Shown here: positions 1 to 10,670 of the stretch, one piece after another
Layout: every line of letters begins with the position of its first letter
Position numbering within the stretch: the stretch's first letter is position 1
Source of the DNA: JAWKTV01 sp041398905
Lineage (GTDB): Bacteria; Planctomycetota; Planctomycetia; Planctomycetales; Planctomycetaceae
DNA: 64,000 nt
Assembly: GCA_041398905.1 (NCBI GenBank)
Contig: JAWKTV010000006.1
Location: 124,001-188,000, forward strand
Reading direction: 5' to 3'
Position numbers and translations under genes: made by a program
Notes under the pieces: model-generated
Database searches by the model: none
What the model was told of the DNA's origin: nothing
The model's input: only the letters and a program-made list of their open reading frames with translations

Positions 1-2
1 TC

Positions 3-1123
3 CTACACAAGTTCAATGTATGACTTCGCATCGGTCCCACTGGCCCAGTTCCTCCTGGAACTTGAGGCTCTTATCGACGAGCTGGCCGTCTTCCGCAACC
101 CGGATCCCGCTCGCTCCAGTGGCACAGCGGCGCTGGACCTTCGAAGTTGACGCCGTTGATGTAGAAGCCGGAGCCGTGACAGGGGCGCGGATTTCTGTTC
201 GCCCTCCAGCCAGTTGGGAGTACAGCCCAGGTGCCGTACAGACCGACGCGCGAGTGCGTAGATGAGGTTGTTGCCGTCGTACGAATCGGTATGCACAGTC
301 CGATGCGCGGCGCCTTGTACTTCTCAGAGACGGAGCCGAGCGGAAATCAGACCGACGCCGACTTTGAAGCGGGACGGAAGTTCGAGCACCATATTGGGCA
401 TCACATGAACTGCGCTTCCCCCTTGAGGTCGGCAGTCGGTGATGCCGGCACGGTCCATGCGACCGCGAATGGAGTGGCGACCAGGGCCAGCACCGGGGCG
501 AACACACTGCGGCGTGTCTGAACTTCGGCCGGCTTCTTGGCGACCGGGGCCGCCGAGGGGAAGCGTGTCGGGGTGGCTGGCTTCGCGCCGGCCCCTGCGA
601 CCTCAGCCTTCTTGCCCTCCTTGACCGCGCGGATCATGTCCTGCACGGACGGCTTGTCACCCGCCGGAGCCGCTTTGGCGGCCGCGGCCGGAGTCGCCGC
701 CGGCTTGGCAGCGCCGCCCGGGGCGGCCGCTCCACCGCCGCGAATCGAATCCAGGATGCTGCCAGTCCCCTTGGGCGCAGCCGCAGCGGCCGGCTTGGCC
801 GCACCGGCTCCGCCGCCCCGGATCGAATCCAGAATGCTGGACGTTCCCTTGGGCGCGTCACCGCCTGCGGCGGGAGTCGCTGGTTTGTCGGCCTTCGGAG
901 CAGCCGCGGCCGGACCGCCGCCGCCACGAATCGAGGCGAGAATGCTCGATGTGCCAGTTGGTGCCGGCCCCTTCGGAGCCTCGGAAGCCGGCTTCGCCGG
1001 CGTCTCGGACGCAGCCTGAGGTGCCGCTTCCTGAGGCTGCGCTGCATCCGCAGCATCACCCGCAGCGGGTGCCTTGCGGATCGATGCGAGAATGTCGGCG
1101 GTGGATTTCGGTTTGTCAGCCAT
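3..1123 (-). CDS. Rieske [2Fe-2S] iron-sulfur protein with repeat-rich N-terminal extension, frame-broken
   Basis: This is the iron-sulfur subunit of a bc-type quinol oxidoreductase, membrane-anchored with a periplasmic cluster domain. It begins MADKPKSTADILASIRKA, followed by an Ala/Pro-rich region holding repeated ILASIR/ILDSIR-GGG units, then a basic pair and one membrane helix (about residues 205-228). The open frame stops at 401, but the Rieske domain continues in other frames: cluster box I (CTHLGC, one base inserted) lies at about 222-240 and box II (PCHGSGFYINGVNFEG) at about 130-187. The C-terminal words SLKFQEELGQWD and SYIEL are also readable, ending at a stop at position 3. At least four single-base indels are needed. 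Intact Rieske motifs across frames suggest sequence error rather than decay. A cytochrome b gene would be expected further left, outside the window. Confidence 0.8.
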
Positions 1124-1586
1124 GTTTTTGGAGACGTCGTTGGGACCGGTTGGATGGGAACCCGACGAGACAGCATCGCCCGAAAGACTGTTCCAGCCGC
1201 GCGCAGTTGCACGGCGGTCAAAGGCAATGCTTGAACGTCGGAATCATGGCGACTGAATCCGCGTCCATCAACCAAGGTCTGCAGACTGAGAGGGGTGTTT
1301 CTCAGAGGCAGGAACATCGCCGGCCATCGCCCCCGGAGAACTCGCACCTCCGCCCGCCCTGCCGGGACCGCATCGCCGACGCACGCCTTTGTCTCGCAGT
1401 CGTTACGAAACCGTGACAATGGACGCACGGGATGTCGGGTAGACTCGGCGGCGCAATCCAGACGGCCGAACATTGCTCCACCACCCGCAGGTGACAAGGA
1501 GCAGGGCAGCAGATTCGGAGAGGTCGTCCGACGTTGTCGCCGAAACTCGACCGGTTGCTGCCAGTCCCCACCACAAGAGTGATTCC
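1124..1586. promoter_or_regulatory. divergent intergenic region
   Basis: This 463-base gap separates the leftward Rieske gene from the rightward secreted protein, so it should carry both promoters. I see no convincing coding sequence, RNA gene or clear -35/-10 pair in it. Confidence 0.3.
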
Positions 1587-3824
1587 ATGCGATCGATTAC
1601 CAGGTGCACATGGCGAGTCGCGACCGCTGAAGGTCAATCGCTCCCGGTCATGGTTTACGGCGTCGCCTGCCTGACGATGTTGGCAATTCTGCCTGCCCTA
1701 TCTAGTGGCGACGACGCGCAACCCGCGTCGTCTCGCCTGGAGAAGGCATGGACCACAGTGCCCACCGTCGACCAGCAGGATGCGTCCCTGCATCGGGGGA
1801 TTGTGTACGGCCCCGATGGCGAGCCACTGGCGGGCGCGAGCATCTACGCCGCCAGCACGATCGAACTCTTCTCGCGCCGTTCAACGAAGGAGCTGTCGAT
1901 CGACGATCTGGGAGGCATCCGCGCGGTGACTGACGAGCAGGGGCGATTCGAGTTTCAAGCTCTGGACCTGACATGGTCGCCGATTCCGGGCGAGCGTAAG
2001 CGGTGGGAAACCCTGCTGGTCGCGACGAAACCGGGCCTGTTTCCTGGCTGGATCAGTACTTGGGGCGAAGACCGAACCCTGCGATCCCACTGGCATCCGC
2101 ATCGCGATAAGCCGGTGGCAATCCGGATGTCTCAGCCGAGAACGGTGAGCGGTCGGTTTCTGTCCCCGGATCGAAAGCCTCTCAGGGGTGCCAAGGTGCG
2201 GCTCACCGCGATCATGTCGCCACGGGACCGCGATTTCGATCGTCATGTCGAGCACATCGCGAATATGTCGCCGTATTCATCGGGGATCGACTATGCCGAG
2301 ACGATCGGTCATCCCCAGTTACTACGGACGACGACTTGCGAGGCGACGACAGGCGAGCAGGGAGAGTTCACGCTGGCGGGCCTGCCCGCTGATCACATCG
2401 TCAGCCTCGAAGTGACGCATCCCGACGTGCGGACGAGCACCTCGACCGTCGCGGTTCGCGAGATGGTGGACGTTTACACGAAGCCCCATGAGCTGCGGCG
2501 TGAACCTGTGTTAACGCTGCTCGGATCGGGCTTCACACATCAGCTTGAAGCCGGAGTCACTCTGCGGGGAGTCTTGGTCAGGCAACAGGGAATGGCGTCC
2601 GGCCCCCCCGTCGCCGGTGCGACCATCGCCCTGGCGAATCAGAACTCCCCGGACGGCATGTGGGGCGAGAAAGTGACCACCGATGCGGCGGGACGGTTTG
2701 TGCTGAGCGGGCTGGGACCGGACTATCACGGCGAAGGCTACTCCGTCGCAGTCGCCGGCTCGTTCGCCGTGCCCCTGACGCCGGTCCGCACGGTCATCCG
2801 GCCGGATCATGAATCGACGATCGAGGTCGCGGCTGCGATTCCCTATCGCCTGACCTTGACCGACGCAGCCGGCCAGCCGGTTGATCGCGAGGTCTTCTCG
2901 ATCGAAGTGCAGTCGAGGCCGGGACAGTTGGTCCGGCGTTCGATGCACCATTTCAACGAGCCGTCGCGGGTCGCTCCCGGAGTTTACGAAGGGGTTGTGC
3001 CGACCGGCCCGGGGGCGGTTCTGGTGAAGCGTAATCGTCGCGACCGGCCGGTGCTCGTCGACTCGAAAGGGTTCTTCGAGCCGGGGCGGACAGACTGGAC
3101 GCTCGAAGAGGCTCGGTACGCTTACGGCACCGAGTGGACCATCGTGCAGCCCGCCGTCAGCGAGACCGATACTCTGACCCCCAATTTCAATGCCGAACAC
3201 AGTCAACTTGAGCTGGCGGCGATCGTGTTGACCAACGCGGCTCCAACGGACGGGGTACTGGAACTTCTGGCCGTGGTGATTCAGGACGAGCCCCGGCAGG
3301 CGACGCTGGTGGATGAGGCGGGGGAACCGGTCGTCGGAGCCGCAGTGACTCGACAGTTCAGGGAAGAACGCGATCGAGACCTGCCCGCCACGTTTCCACT
3401 TCATGGCCTGCATCCGCAGCGAGCAGAGTTCCTGACGTTCGTCCATTCCGAACGACGACTCGTCGGCTTCGCGGAAGCGAAAATGTCAACCGAGCCGCTG
3501 TCGGTGGTGCTGCGTCCGGTCGCGACCATCAAGGGCCGGATCGTCGACAAGTCTGGCGCGGCGACCTCGGACTTCGGGATCATGGTGAGCGGTGCCGTCG
3601 CCCCGGACACGATGTTCGCCAACCGGGTGTTCGGCGGCACGAATGCCGAACGGGGCCGCTTTGAATTCCAGGTTCCTCCCGGTCAAATCTACTCCGGCGA
3701 ACTTGTTCGCCGTGTTGACTTCGGCTTCAGCTATTTGACCCGGCCCACGATCGGCCATGCCTTCGGGCCGGTCACTCCGGCGGCTGGCGAGGTGCTCGAC
3801 CTCGGGGACATCAGCCCGCCATAA
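1587..3824 (+). CDS. secreted protein with repeated carboxypeptidase-regulatory-like domains
   Basis: The product has 745 residues. The start at 1587 places a signal-like hydrophobic segment (MVYGVACLTMLAILPALSSG) near residues 20-40; an in-frame start at 1473 would add an implausible basic extension. Several stretches have the beta-sandwich pattern of CarboxypepD_reg domains: GIVYGPDGEPLAGASIYA near residue 70, then a reporter such as TDEQGRFEFQALDL. Similar units occur around residues 180, 360, 590 and 660. Such multi-domain proteins are common in planctomycetes and are thought to be extracellular or periplasmic binding/scaffold proteins. No catalytic domain is visible. The gene stands alone between two leftward genes. 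Confidence 0.7.
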   Translation: MRSITRCTWRVATAEGQSLPVMVYGVACLTMLAILPALSSGDDAQPASSRLEKAWTTVPTVDQQDASLHRGIVYGPDGEPLAGASIYAASTIELFSRRSTKELSIDDLGGIRAVTDEQGRFEFQALDLTWSPIPGERKRWETLLVATKPGLFPGWISTWGEDRTLRSHWHPHRDKPVAIRMSQPRTVSGRFLSPDRKPLRGAKVRLTAIMSPRDRDFDRHVEHIANMSPYSSGIDYAETIGHPQLLRTTTCEATTGEQGEFTLAGLPADHIVSLEVTHPDVRTSTSTVAVREMVDVYTKPHELRREPVLTLLGSGFTHQLEAGVTLRGVLVRQQGMASGPPVAGATIALANQNSPDGMWGEKVTTDAAGRFVLSGLGPDYHGEGYSVAVAGSFAVPLTPVRTVIRPDHESTIEVAAAIPYRLTLTDAAGQPVDREVFSIEVQSRPGQLVRRSMHHFNEPSRVAPGVYEGVVPTGPGAVLVKRNRRDRPVLVDSKGFFEPGRTDWTLEEARYAYGTEWTIVQPAVSETDTLTPNFNAEHSQLELAAIVLTNAAPTDGVLELLAVVIQDEPRQATLVDEAGEPVVGAAVTRQFREERDRDLPATFPLHGLHPQRAEFLTFVHSERRLVGFAEAKMSTEPLSVVLRPVATIKGRIVDKSGAATSDFGIMVSGAVAPDTMFANRVFGGTNAERGRFEFQVPPGQIYSGELVRRVDFGFSYLTRPTIGHAFGPVTPAAGEVLDLGDISPP

Positions 3825-3889
3825 CGCCGTCATTACGCGGCGACCGATGGGCAAGGCAGGGTGGGCATCGCGGTGGAAGCGGCCAGGCG

Positions 3890-6090
3890 TTACAGCTCGA
3901 ACTGGAACGTCTGCTGCACAGTTCGCCAGCAGCGGTAGGCGAGCGGTTCGGCCGCCAGGCGGATGCGGGCTTCCCCGGTCTCGCCCAGCAGGGGTGGCTG
4001 GCCGGTCGCCTTGTCGAGCGTGACGCGGACCCGGTACACCGGCGCAAGCGGCCGGGACTCGCCGCCTGCCAACCGCTCTGCGGGAACGAGCTGCGTCGCC
4101 ACCAGCTCGCGGGGCAGACTCTCCAGCGGCACCGGAGAAATCTCGGCGACGTTGCCTCGCATCGAGCGATCACTTCGACCGGTCAACAGCAATTTGACCC
4201 GTTGGCCGGTCCGCACATGCGCCACGTCCTCCTGACTGACCATCACGCTTGCGGTGATCTCGCGGTCGCTGCCAAGCAGGCAATAGAGCGTCTGCGGTTC
4301 CAGGTGACAGCCCAGGTTCTCCGCGTCCAGCGGCGTGCCTGTCCAGGCGCAGGTCGACTCCCGTTCGCCCGGCTGGTGCGGCACGTTGGGCGGCGAGCAC
4401 CGCACCGTCGCGGCCGGCACGAATGACGAGTCGGGCCAACTGCTGCTGGAGTGTCTCGATGCGCGACTCCGTCTCCTCCAGCGCGACCCGCGTCGCCGGG
4501 ACGAGCACCTCGCTCCTCGTCGTCGCCACGGACTGTCAGGTAGCTCGCGAGCTGCGTCTGCAACAGTTGCTGGTGGGCTTCGAGCGACCGCAACTCACTC
4601 AGCAGGTCGGGATTCTCAAGCCGCGCAACCACATCACCCGCACGCACCGTCGCCCCCCTCGACCGCGACTCGACCAGCGTACCGGGAACCGTCACAAACA
4701 ACCGCTCGGCCCCTTCCGCTTCAATCACCAGCGGAGCGCGCACGCTATGCGGCACCGGTATGAACAGCATCCCGCCGACCACGCAGCCAAGTACCAGCAG
4801 CGTCATCGTCACATGCGCGGGCGACATGCGTCGACGGTCCGCGTGACGCAGAAACGGCTGGGCTGCGGAAATGACCAGTGGCATCAACAGGCTCGACAGT
4901 GAGAGCAGCGTGACGATCCACGCCAGTACCTGCAGTCTATACCCCCGCGCCAGCGCATGCACCGCCAGCAGGATCGATGCGAACAGGAACAAGCGGTAGA
5001 TGAAACTGGCGATGCCATAGGCGGCGAGCTGGCTGCGCGGCAGGTCGGTCCGCAGCGGTGCGGCCTCGCGGATGCCGAGCCCCCAGCGTCGCCAATGCTG
5101 TTGCAGAACCAGCGTCGACTCGCTGCCCAGGTTGGGTACCCGCAGCCAGTCGGAGAGCAGGTAGTAGCCGTCGTAACGCATCAGCGGGTTGCCGTTGAGC
5201 AGCAGCGTGCTGACCGAAGTGACGAGCATTACACTCAAGGCCGCCATCCGCACAGGGCCGTCGATCGCGAACCACCACACGAACGTGGCGAGGCTCGCCA
5301 GCACCAGCTCCATCAGCATCCCGGCCGCGGTAATGAGCATCCGCTCACGCCGCCGCGCCAGCAGCCACGAGTCCGACACGTTGCAGTACAGGCAGGGCAC
5401 GAAGACAAGCAGCATTAGCCCCAGCTCGTGACATTCACCCCGGTAGTGCTTGCAGGTGTAGGCGTGCGCCAGCTCGTGCAGCACCTTGGTGACACCAATC
5501 GCGGCCATCACCCACAGCACCGACTGCGGCGTGAAGAACTGCTGCTGGTCGGGAAGACGGTCCAGCACCTCGTCGAAGCGGAGCGTCACCAGCAGCAAGG
5601 CCGACAGGAACAGCAGGCCTCCCAGCACGACCGCGAACTTCGTGAACGCCCAGCGGACCAGCGGGTAGGTCGCATTCAGGAACTCGTCCGGATCGATGCC
5701 CGGCAACTGAATCGAAAGAATGTTCAGCTTCCCCAGCCAATGCACGAATCGGTTCTGCCGGTTAGCCGGTGCCTCATCGTCCAGCACGCCAGCCGCACGG
5801 TCGATAATGAGCAGCCCGTTCCGTCGCGCCTCATCGATAAGGAACAGGAGCTGACGCGCGGAGAGATACTGCGGCGCGAACTGCCGCTGGTACCTCGCCA
5901 GCAGTTCCTCCATCGTCGCCCGCCCGTCGAGCATGGTGAGCAGCCCGTACTCGCGGGAGTCGAACTGATAGAACTTAAGGGCGAGCGGGTCCTTGACATG
6001 CCAGAGCTTCCCGCGGGGCGTGTCGATCTCCGCGACGACGAGATCGGGCCGCAGCTTGACACGCAACGGCGCTGACGGTTTTTGGGACAT
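3890..6090 (-). CDS. site-2-type M50 metallopeptidase fused to HlyD-like adaptor domain, frame-broken at its C-terminal part
   Basis: The start MSQKPSAPLR at 6090 was chosen over an upstream in-frame start at 6294, which would add a low-complexity extension. Residues 1-110 resemble a PqqD-like domain. Several membrane helices follow with the M50 zinc motif HELAH (H205, E206, H209) and a second motif NPLMRYDGYY (about 301-310, D307). After about residue 480 comes a HlyD/biotinyl-lipoyl-like adaptor with a coiled coil (SELRSLEAHQQLLQTQLASY). The frame breaks near 4540 and again near 4400; the adaptor continues to FQFEL and a stop at 3890. Family members are usually linked to export or efflux systems, but none is adjacent here. 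The indels look like sequence errors because the domain reads through in three frames. Confidence 0.75.
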
Positions 6091-6373
6091 GGTGGCAGCT
6101 CGGATTCGCTGATCTGCAGGGTGCGTACCTATTCGCCCAAGTGACGCAAGCCAGGCGACCGCCCGACACCTCGCTCGCAACGCCGGCCCAGGCTCTCGTT
6201 GGCCCCACTGTACACCATCACCAAAGACCACTGCAGCAACTGCAATCGGCCCTGCGCCTCTGACTGGCAGAATGATCGTGACTTCACAAGCCAACAGAAA
6301 GGTTTGCCCTGCCTCGGTTGAAAATGGAATTGGGTTCTGGTTGGGGGAGTACCACCTGACTGGAGATCCATTC

Positions 6374-6980
6374 CATCAGTCGTAGTCGTCGGTTTCCCCT
6401 GGAGGAGAAGACGCAGATTGTCCGTCGGCAGTTGGCAGGCAAGGAGGCTGTTTCGGCCCTGGCGGAGGAGTTCGGGTTGCAACCCGGCCAGATTCATGCC
6501 CGGGTCCACACCGTCCGGGCTCAGGCCGGCAAGGTCTTCGAACGCTCCCCGGAGAACGGACGTTCCGAGAAGCTGCAGTGCTTGCGGATCGAGCTGCTCG
6601 AAGCCGAGCTGCCCAGCAAAGACGACTTCATCTCCGAACTCCTCGATGCCAATGTCGAGGCAAGCAAGAGCTTGGGCCGCCGCAGGCGGACTGATTGCGG
6701 CCGCGCACCCCTGAACAGAAGCTGGCTTCCCGACAACACGCGCGACCAGAATGTGGACCACGTCCACTACTAGACCGGCCGCGATGAGCCGCCCGCGAAG
6801 AAGATTCTGCCCTGGCTGGAGCTGGCCACGAGCAAGTTCCACACCTGAAAGGACCGCCAAGGATCGTTCAACGAACACAACGGGAAGGTCCCCCGCGACC
6901 ACTGGCTGGAGGACCGGGGGCAGCCCGCGATCGTCGGCTCTCACGACCATCCGCTGGAAGGCTACCGGAGACTGACGTCA
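6374..6980 (+). pseudogene. IS3-family transposase remnant (OrfA/OrfB pieces)
   Basis: The first part reads as an IS3-type OrfA helix-turn-helix protein: RRFPLEEKTQIVRRQLAGKE, then SALAEEFGLQPGQIH, then a leucine-rich coiled segment (QCLRIELLEAEL, ISELLDANVEASK). It breaks near 6690. From about 6785 a different frame resembles the start of an IS3 OrfB (ILPWLELATSKFH, VPRDHWLEDRGQPAIVG, HPLEGYRRLTS) and contains an in-frame stop. The catalytic DDE domain is missing and no terminal inverted repeats were found. It is a truncated, dead copy next to a second, unrelated IS remnant. Confidence 0.6.
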
Positions 6981-7118
6981 GCTTGCCCCGAGTGGCAGAC
7001 CTCCCCCGAGATTCGAGGCGGAGTCCCCGGCCGGTCGGCAGACTGGCCGGGTTAAGGAGCAACAGTATGCGTCATCATCGGCGTTCGATGTGCCTGATAA
7101 CTGCCGGTATGGAATGCA

Positions 7119-7445
7119 GGGCAATCGCACGTTGGAAATGTGCTTGGGACGGGGTCCTGCATCAGCAGCCTGCCGCCCAAGGTCCGTGCGCATGCAAAAC
7201 ATCTGCAGCGACGCTGTCGCTTCGAGAACTGCCTGAACCACTCGCTGGATATCACTTTTGCAGAGGACGCCAGCCAAAGCCGCAAAGGCTGCGGCCCAGA
7301 CATCACCGCCGTGTTCCGTAGTCTGGCGCTCTCGATTCGGAAAGCGGACGGACCCATCGAGGACAACGTCCGAGGCAAACTCCGCACCGCAGGCTGGGAA
7401 CAGAGTCGACTGAAAACCCAAAGACTCGCGATCCAAGCTCCCTGA
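7119..7445 (+). pseudogene. ISAs1-family transposase C-terminal fragment
   Basis: The frame from about 7119 to 7445 matches the end of ISAs1-type DDE transposases: SCISSLPPKVRAHAKHLQ, then ENCLNHSLDITFAEDAS and GCGPDITAVFRSLALSI. In the family this includes the last catalytic glutamate region (usually G.W.IEN.LHW.LDV.F.ED). Here the W of that motif is lost (RRCRFENC). No N-terminal two-thirds of the transposase is present, so this is a relic. It lies directly after the IS3 remnant and 40 bases before the end of the next leftward gene. Confidence 0.6.
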
Positions 7446-7484
7446 ACGTGCGATTGCCCCGGAGATCGATCGACCACTGCGGCA

Positions 7485-8812
7485 CTACTGCATAACGCCA
7501 AGTCCGGGTGTCCGGGCATGTGCGTGCTGCGGGAAGTCGAAGGTCAAGACGAGCGGTTCGGTGCCTGTGTTCTCGATGTCCACGCCCCCGCTGTTCAGTG
7601 CGGCTTGGGTGATGAACCCGATCTCGGGATAGAGTTCACCGAGCTGCATGTCCTGGTGATATCGCACGGCGAGCTTTCCAATGCGACCACGTCCACCGTT
7701 CGTGTGGAACAGTGCAGGACTCTCCGGGCGGAATGTCGTCTTGGCGCCGGGCTGCAAGGTCAGTCGGAGAATCGAGCACTTCTGGTCACCGAGGAAGTCG
7801 CCGTACACGATCCACTTGGCGGCGACACCATCACCGGCGAATTCTTCCGCATTGATCGCGGGACGCGAATTCTTCAGGACGAAGTCCGGGTCCTGGTTGG
7901 CCTCAAAGTCGAACTTCTCAACCAGGTACTCCCAGTCTTCGTGCTTGGCTTTGGGATAGTCCTCTTCCCGGCAGGCGTAGAATGCCGCCGCTGCACCGAT
8001 GCGTCCGTCCAGCGTCAGATCCTCGGCCAGGAAGTGCTCATCCATCGTGACATGCAGCTCATGCGTGCAAAGGTCCGTCGGCGAGTGCAGCACGCCGTTC
8101 GGCATCACGAAGCCGTTATCCAGCCACATCATCGTGTGCGGCGACAAATGCCGCACCCCGTTGTACTCGCCCTTTCCGAACCGCTGCATGCAGGCCAGAA
8201 ACTGATCCTTCGTCACGAACGGGTACAGCCCCATGGCCGTCGTGTGGTAGTGCGACGGACTGACTCCGGGATTGTCGAAGGAATTGATGTCGTAGACTTC
8301 CCACTTCGACCAGTGCAGGTGATGCGGGATCGGATTCAGGTTGTCGAACTTCTTCGACACGATCGGCCAGGTCGGTTCGCCGAACAGCGATTTCGAGAAG
8401 GCTGTCACCTGCTCACCCATGACCGCTTCCGGATTGGCGACGATCAGATCCTGCAGCGAGATGGTCTGACCGTTCGGGGTGAGGACGTGCAGCTCCCTTC
8501 GCGGAACGGGGCCTTGTTCGTGCGGGTATCGATGACCCCCGTCACGATCGGGACGGTGCAGCACATCCACAGTTCATCCAGCCCCGTGCCGTTCATGTAG
8601 TCCGGATAGTACGATTGAGCATCCAGGCGCAGGCGTTTCCCCGGCGTGCAGAATGTCCGACCGGCGTAACGGTGCAGCAACTGCAGGACCCCGCCCTGGC
8701 TGTTCAGGCAGTCATCCAGGATCGAAGCCGATCCGCCAACGGTGCCGTCGATGACAGCCTGTCCGGGGTACTCGTGCAGTTTGTCTTTGAGAATTGCCGA
8801 CGAAGCAGCCAT
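7485..8812 (-). CDS. cupin-fold protein, class I phosphomannose-isomerase-like, one frameshift
   Basis: The protein starts MAASSAILKDKLHEYPGQ at 8812 and is about 440 residues. The frame breaks near 8495 and continues to a stop at 7485. It has a cupin-like layout with possible metal ligands in PIPHHLHWSKWE and CTHELHVTMDEH, and a second barrel near the end (LRLTLQPGAKTTF, GRGRIGKLAVRYHQ). I recall similar planctomycetal proteins annotated as class I mannose-6-phosphate isomerase-like, but the isomerase active site cannot be confirmed here. Function is therefore inferred only at fold level: a sugar-phosphate isomerase or another metal cupin enzyme. It is monocistronic as far as can be seen. 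Confidence 0.55.
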
Positions 8813-9446
8813 GAATGATCGACCTCAATGAACCTCAAGTAGCGTGCCGTTTTCCGGCAGCGATCTCGAGCGATAACAGGGATTTCAGACGTGCGGCAGC
8901 ACCACGAGACTTGCGGTAGACCGAATGATTCGAGGTGCCGCTGAGCTGCGAAGTGTAAGAAAATGCGTCGCCAGAGGAAATGGATTGGGAGTCGCTCTGG
9001 CTCGGCTGGGTGCATCCGCTCGCGACGTTGCCGTCGTCGTGACCATGCAGGAAAACACCAAGATCACGAGCATGGTCGATGTCCTCGGCGCTCGGCTCAT
9101 CGACTAATCTCGACTCTGTTCTGTCGACAGGTGCCACTGCCGCTAAATTGGGGCCATGGCTTGTTGGAACAGGCCGCGTAAGTCAATCGCCTGACACACC
9201 TGACTGCCAGTGCATCCTGCAGCAACCTCTCCTTCTTGATCGACAGCGACCTGCGAACCCCAAGTGGGCCAGCGTGATACCGCGGACGAGTGCTTCAGGC
9301 CCATCGTCGCTCCGCCCGTCCACCTCCGCCGGGCCTGCCGGGAATCCGCCGGGCAGCCTGCCGATGGCTTCACGGCAGGCAATCGCGTGGAATTGACGGT
9401 TCCACGACGGACTGGAGGTCCGTTCTACGAGTTCTCCAACGGGTTG
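8813..9446. other. 634-base gap, no recognised gene
   Basis: No family is recognised. A small leftward frame (8885-9100) begins with a hydrophobic, signal-like stretch (MLVILVFSCMVTTTATSRA) but has no clear downstream domain; it could be a short secreted protein or chance. The right end contains a stem-loop of the palindromic repeat type described at 9409. Confidence 0.3.
9409..9431. repeat. palindromic mini-repeat, copy 1
   Basis: ACGGAC, a 5-base loop and GTCCGT, followed by TCTACG. The shape and sequence are shared with copies at 12951, 13995 and 15443. It lies just downstream of the esterase gene's stop codon. Confidence 0.45.
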
Positions 9447-10670
9447 CTAGTGCTGCAACTCAAAGGTGAGGACGTTCTCGCCTTCGACGATCTGGGCCGT
9501 CAGGGACGAGTGCCGCGCTGCACCGGTCAGGAAGGCGACGTCCTCCTCGGTCGGGCGGGGCTGCACGTCGCCGAAGTCGACCACCTGCACGCGGTTCTCG
9601 CCCACGGTCGCGCCGCGGCTCGCTGGAATGCTGAAGTTGCCCCGCGCCACCATGCTGTAGCCAACTGGCAGTCCGGCTCCCCGCCCGTCCTCGGCCAGGT
9701 TCCCGACGGGCACGAAGGCGATCATCCCCCAACGCATGGGCTCGCCGTTCAGCTTCACTTCCCCCTTCACCGCCGCCCGCGCGCCTTGGCCCAGCCAGCC
9801 GTTCGATTGCAGCCAGTCCTTGAGTCGCTCCGACCACGTCGCCAGCACCGGGTCGCCCTGCGCCAGCCCGACCCCGTGCGGGCCATTCTGATAGACATGC
9901 AACTCCGCAGGCACCTTGTGTTCAATCAGCGCGGAGTAGTAGACCAGCGCATTCTGCACAGGCACACCGGGATCTTCCGCGGTGTGGAAGATGAACGTCG
10001 GCGGCGTCTCCTTCGTCACCTGGGTTTCGTTCGACAACGACTCCACCAGTGCCGCCTCCGGGTTCTCGCCCAGCAGGTTGCGCTTCGATCCCGAATGCCC
10101 AAACGACGACTTCAGGCTGATGACCGGATAGCACAGCACCGCGAAGTCCGGCCGGCTGCTGACTTCGTCGATCGGGTCGGTCGCATTCAGCTCGGCTTCG
10201 TCGTAGTGCGTGGAGACGGTCGAGGCGAGGTGGCCGCCGGCCGAGAAGCCCATGACACCGATGCGGCCCGGCTCGACGCCAAGTTCAGCCGCGTTCGCCC
10301 GCACGTACCTGATCGCCCGCAGCGCATCGTTGAGCTGTGTTGGGTGATGATATTTCGGGCCGAGTCGATAACGGAGTACCACCCCCGTCACGCCAATGCG
10401 GTTGAACCACTTGGCGACCTGATGTCCTTCATGGTCGAAGGCGAGCGCACCGTATCCGCCACCCGGACAAATGACGACCGCCGTCCCGGTCTCGGGGGTG
10501 CCCGGCTCCGGCTTGTAGACGCGGATCGAAGGCTGGTCGGCTTCTTCGGTGCCGTTGGCCCGCGGGGCACCCTCCGGCCAGAGCAGCACGGGTTCCGGCC
10601 CGACCGCGCCCGCCTCACGCGCGACCAGCAGCACGCCGGCCAGCAACATCAGAGTCGACAACATTCGCAT
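9447..10670 (-). CDS. secreted alpha/beta hydrolase (acetylxylan-esterase-like) with C-terminal regulatory-like domain
   Basis: The product has 407 residues with a signal peptide (MRMLSTLMLLAGVLLVAREAGA). The hydrolase domain spans about residues 25-290. It has the oxyanion-hole motif VICPGGGYGAL near residue 67 and the nucleophile elbow GFSAGGHLAS near 142. Likely acid and base are in TAEDPGVPV and NGPHGVGL. This is the BD-FAE/acetyl-esterase type that deacetylates plant polysaccharides. Residues from about 300 (VKGEVKLNGEPMRWGMIAF) look like the small beta-sandwich domain otherwise found alone in planctomycetal lipoproteins. The protein probably acts in the periplasm or on the cell surface. 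Esterase chemistry is well supported; the substrate is inferred. Confidence 0.8.
   Translation of the reverse strand: MRMLSTLMLLAGVLLVAREAGAVGPEPVLLWPEGAPRANGTEEADQPSIRVYKPEPGTPETGTAVVICPGGGYGALAFDHEGHQVAKWFNRIGVTGVVLRYRLGPKYHHPTQLNDALRAIRYVRANAAELGVEPGRIGVMGFSAGGHLASTVSTHYDEAELNATDPIDEVSSRPDFAVLCYPVISLKSSFGHSGSKRNLLGENPEAALVESLSNETQVTKETPPTFIFHTAEDPGVPVQNALVYYSALIEHKVPAELHVYQNGPHGVGLAQGDPVLATWSERLKDWLQSNGWLGQGARAAVKGEVKLNGEPMRWGMIAFVPVGNLAEDGRGAGLPVGYSMVARGNFSIPASRGATVGENRVQVVDFGDVQPRPTEEDVAFLTGAARHSSLTAQIVEGENVLTFELQH

Noticed and set aside
537..1019. Plus-strand Ala/Pro-rich open frame with repeated PRIESRML words
   Set aside because: It is the reverse reading of the repeat region in the Rieske N-terminus, so its repeats are inherited from that gene.
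2511..3446. A 311-codon minus-strand open frame inside the regulatory-domain protein
   Set aside because: Arg/Gln/Asp-rich shadow of a coherent plus-strand beta-sandwich protein.
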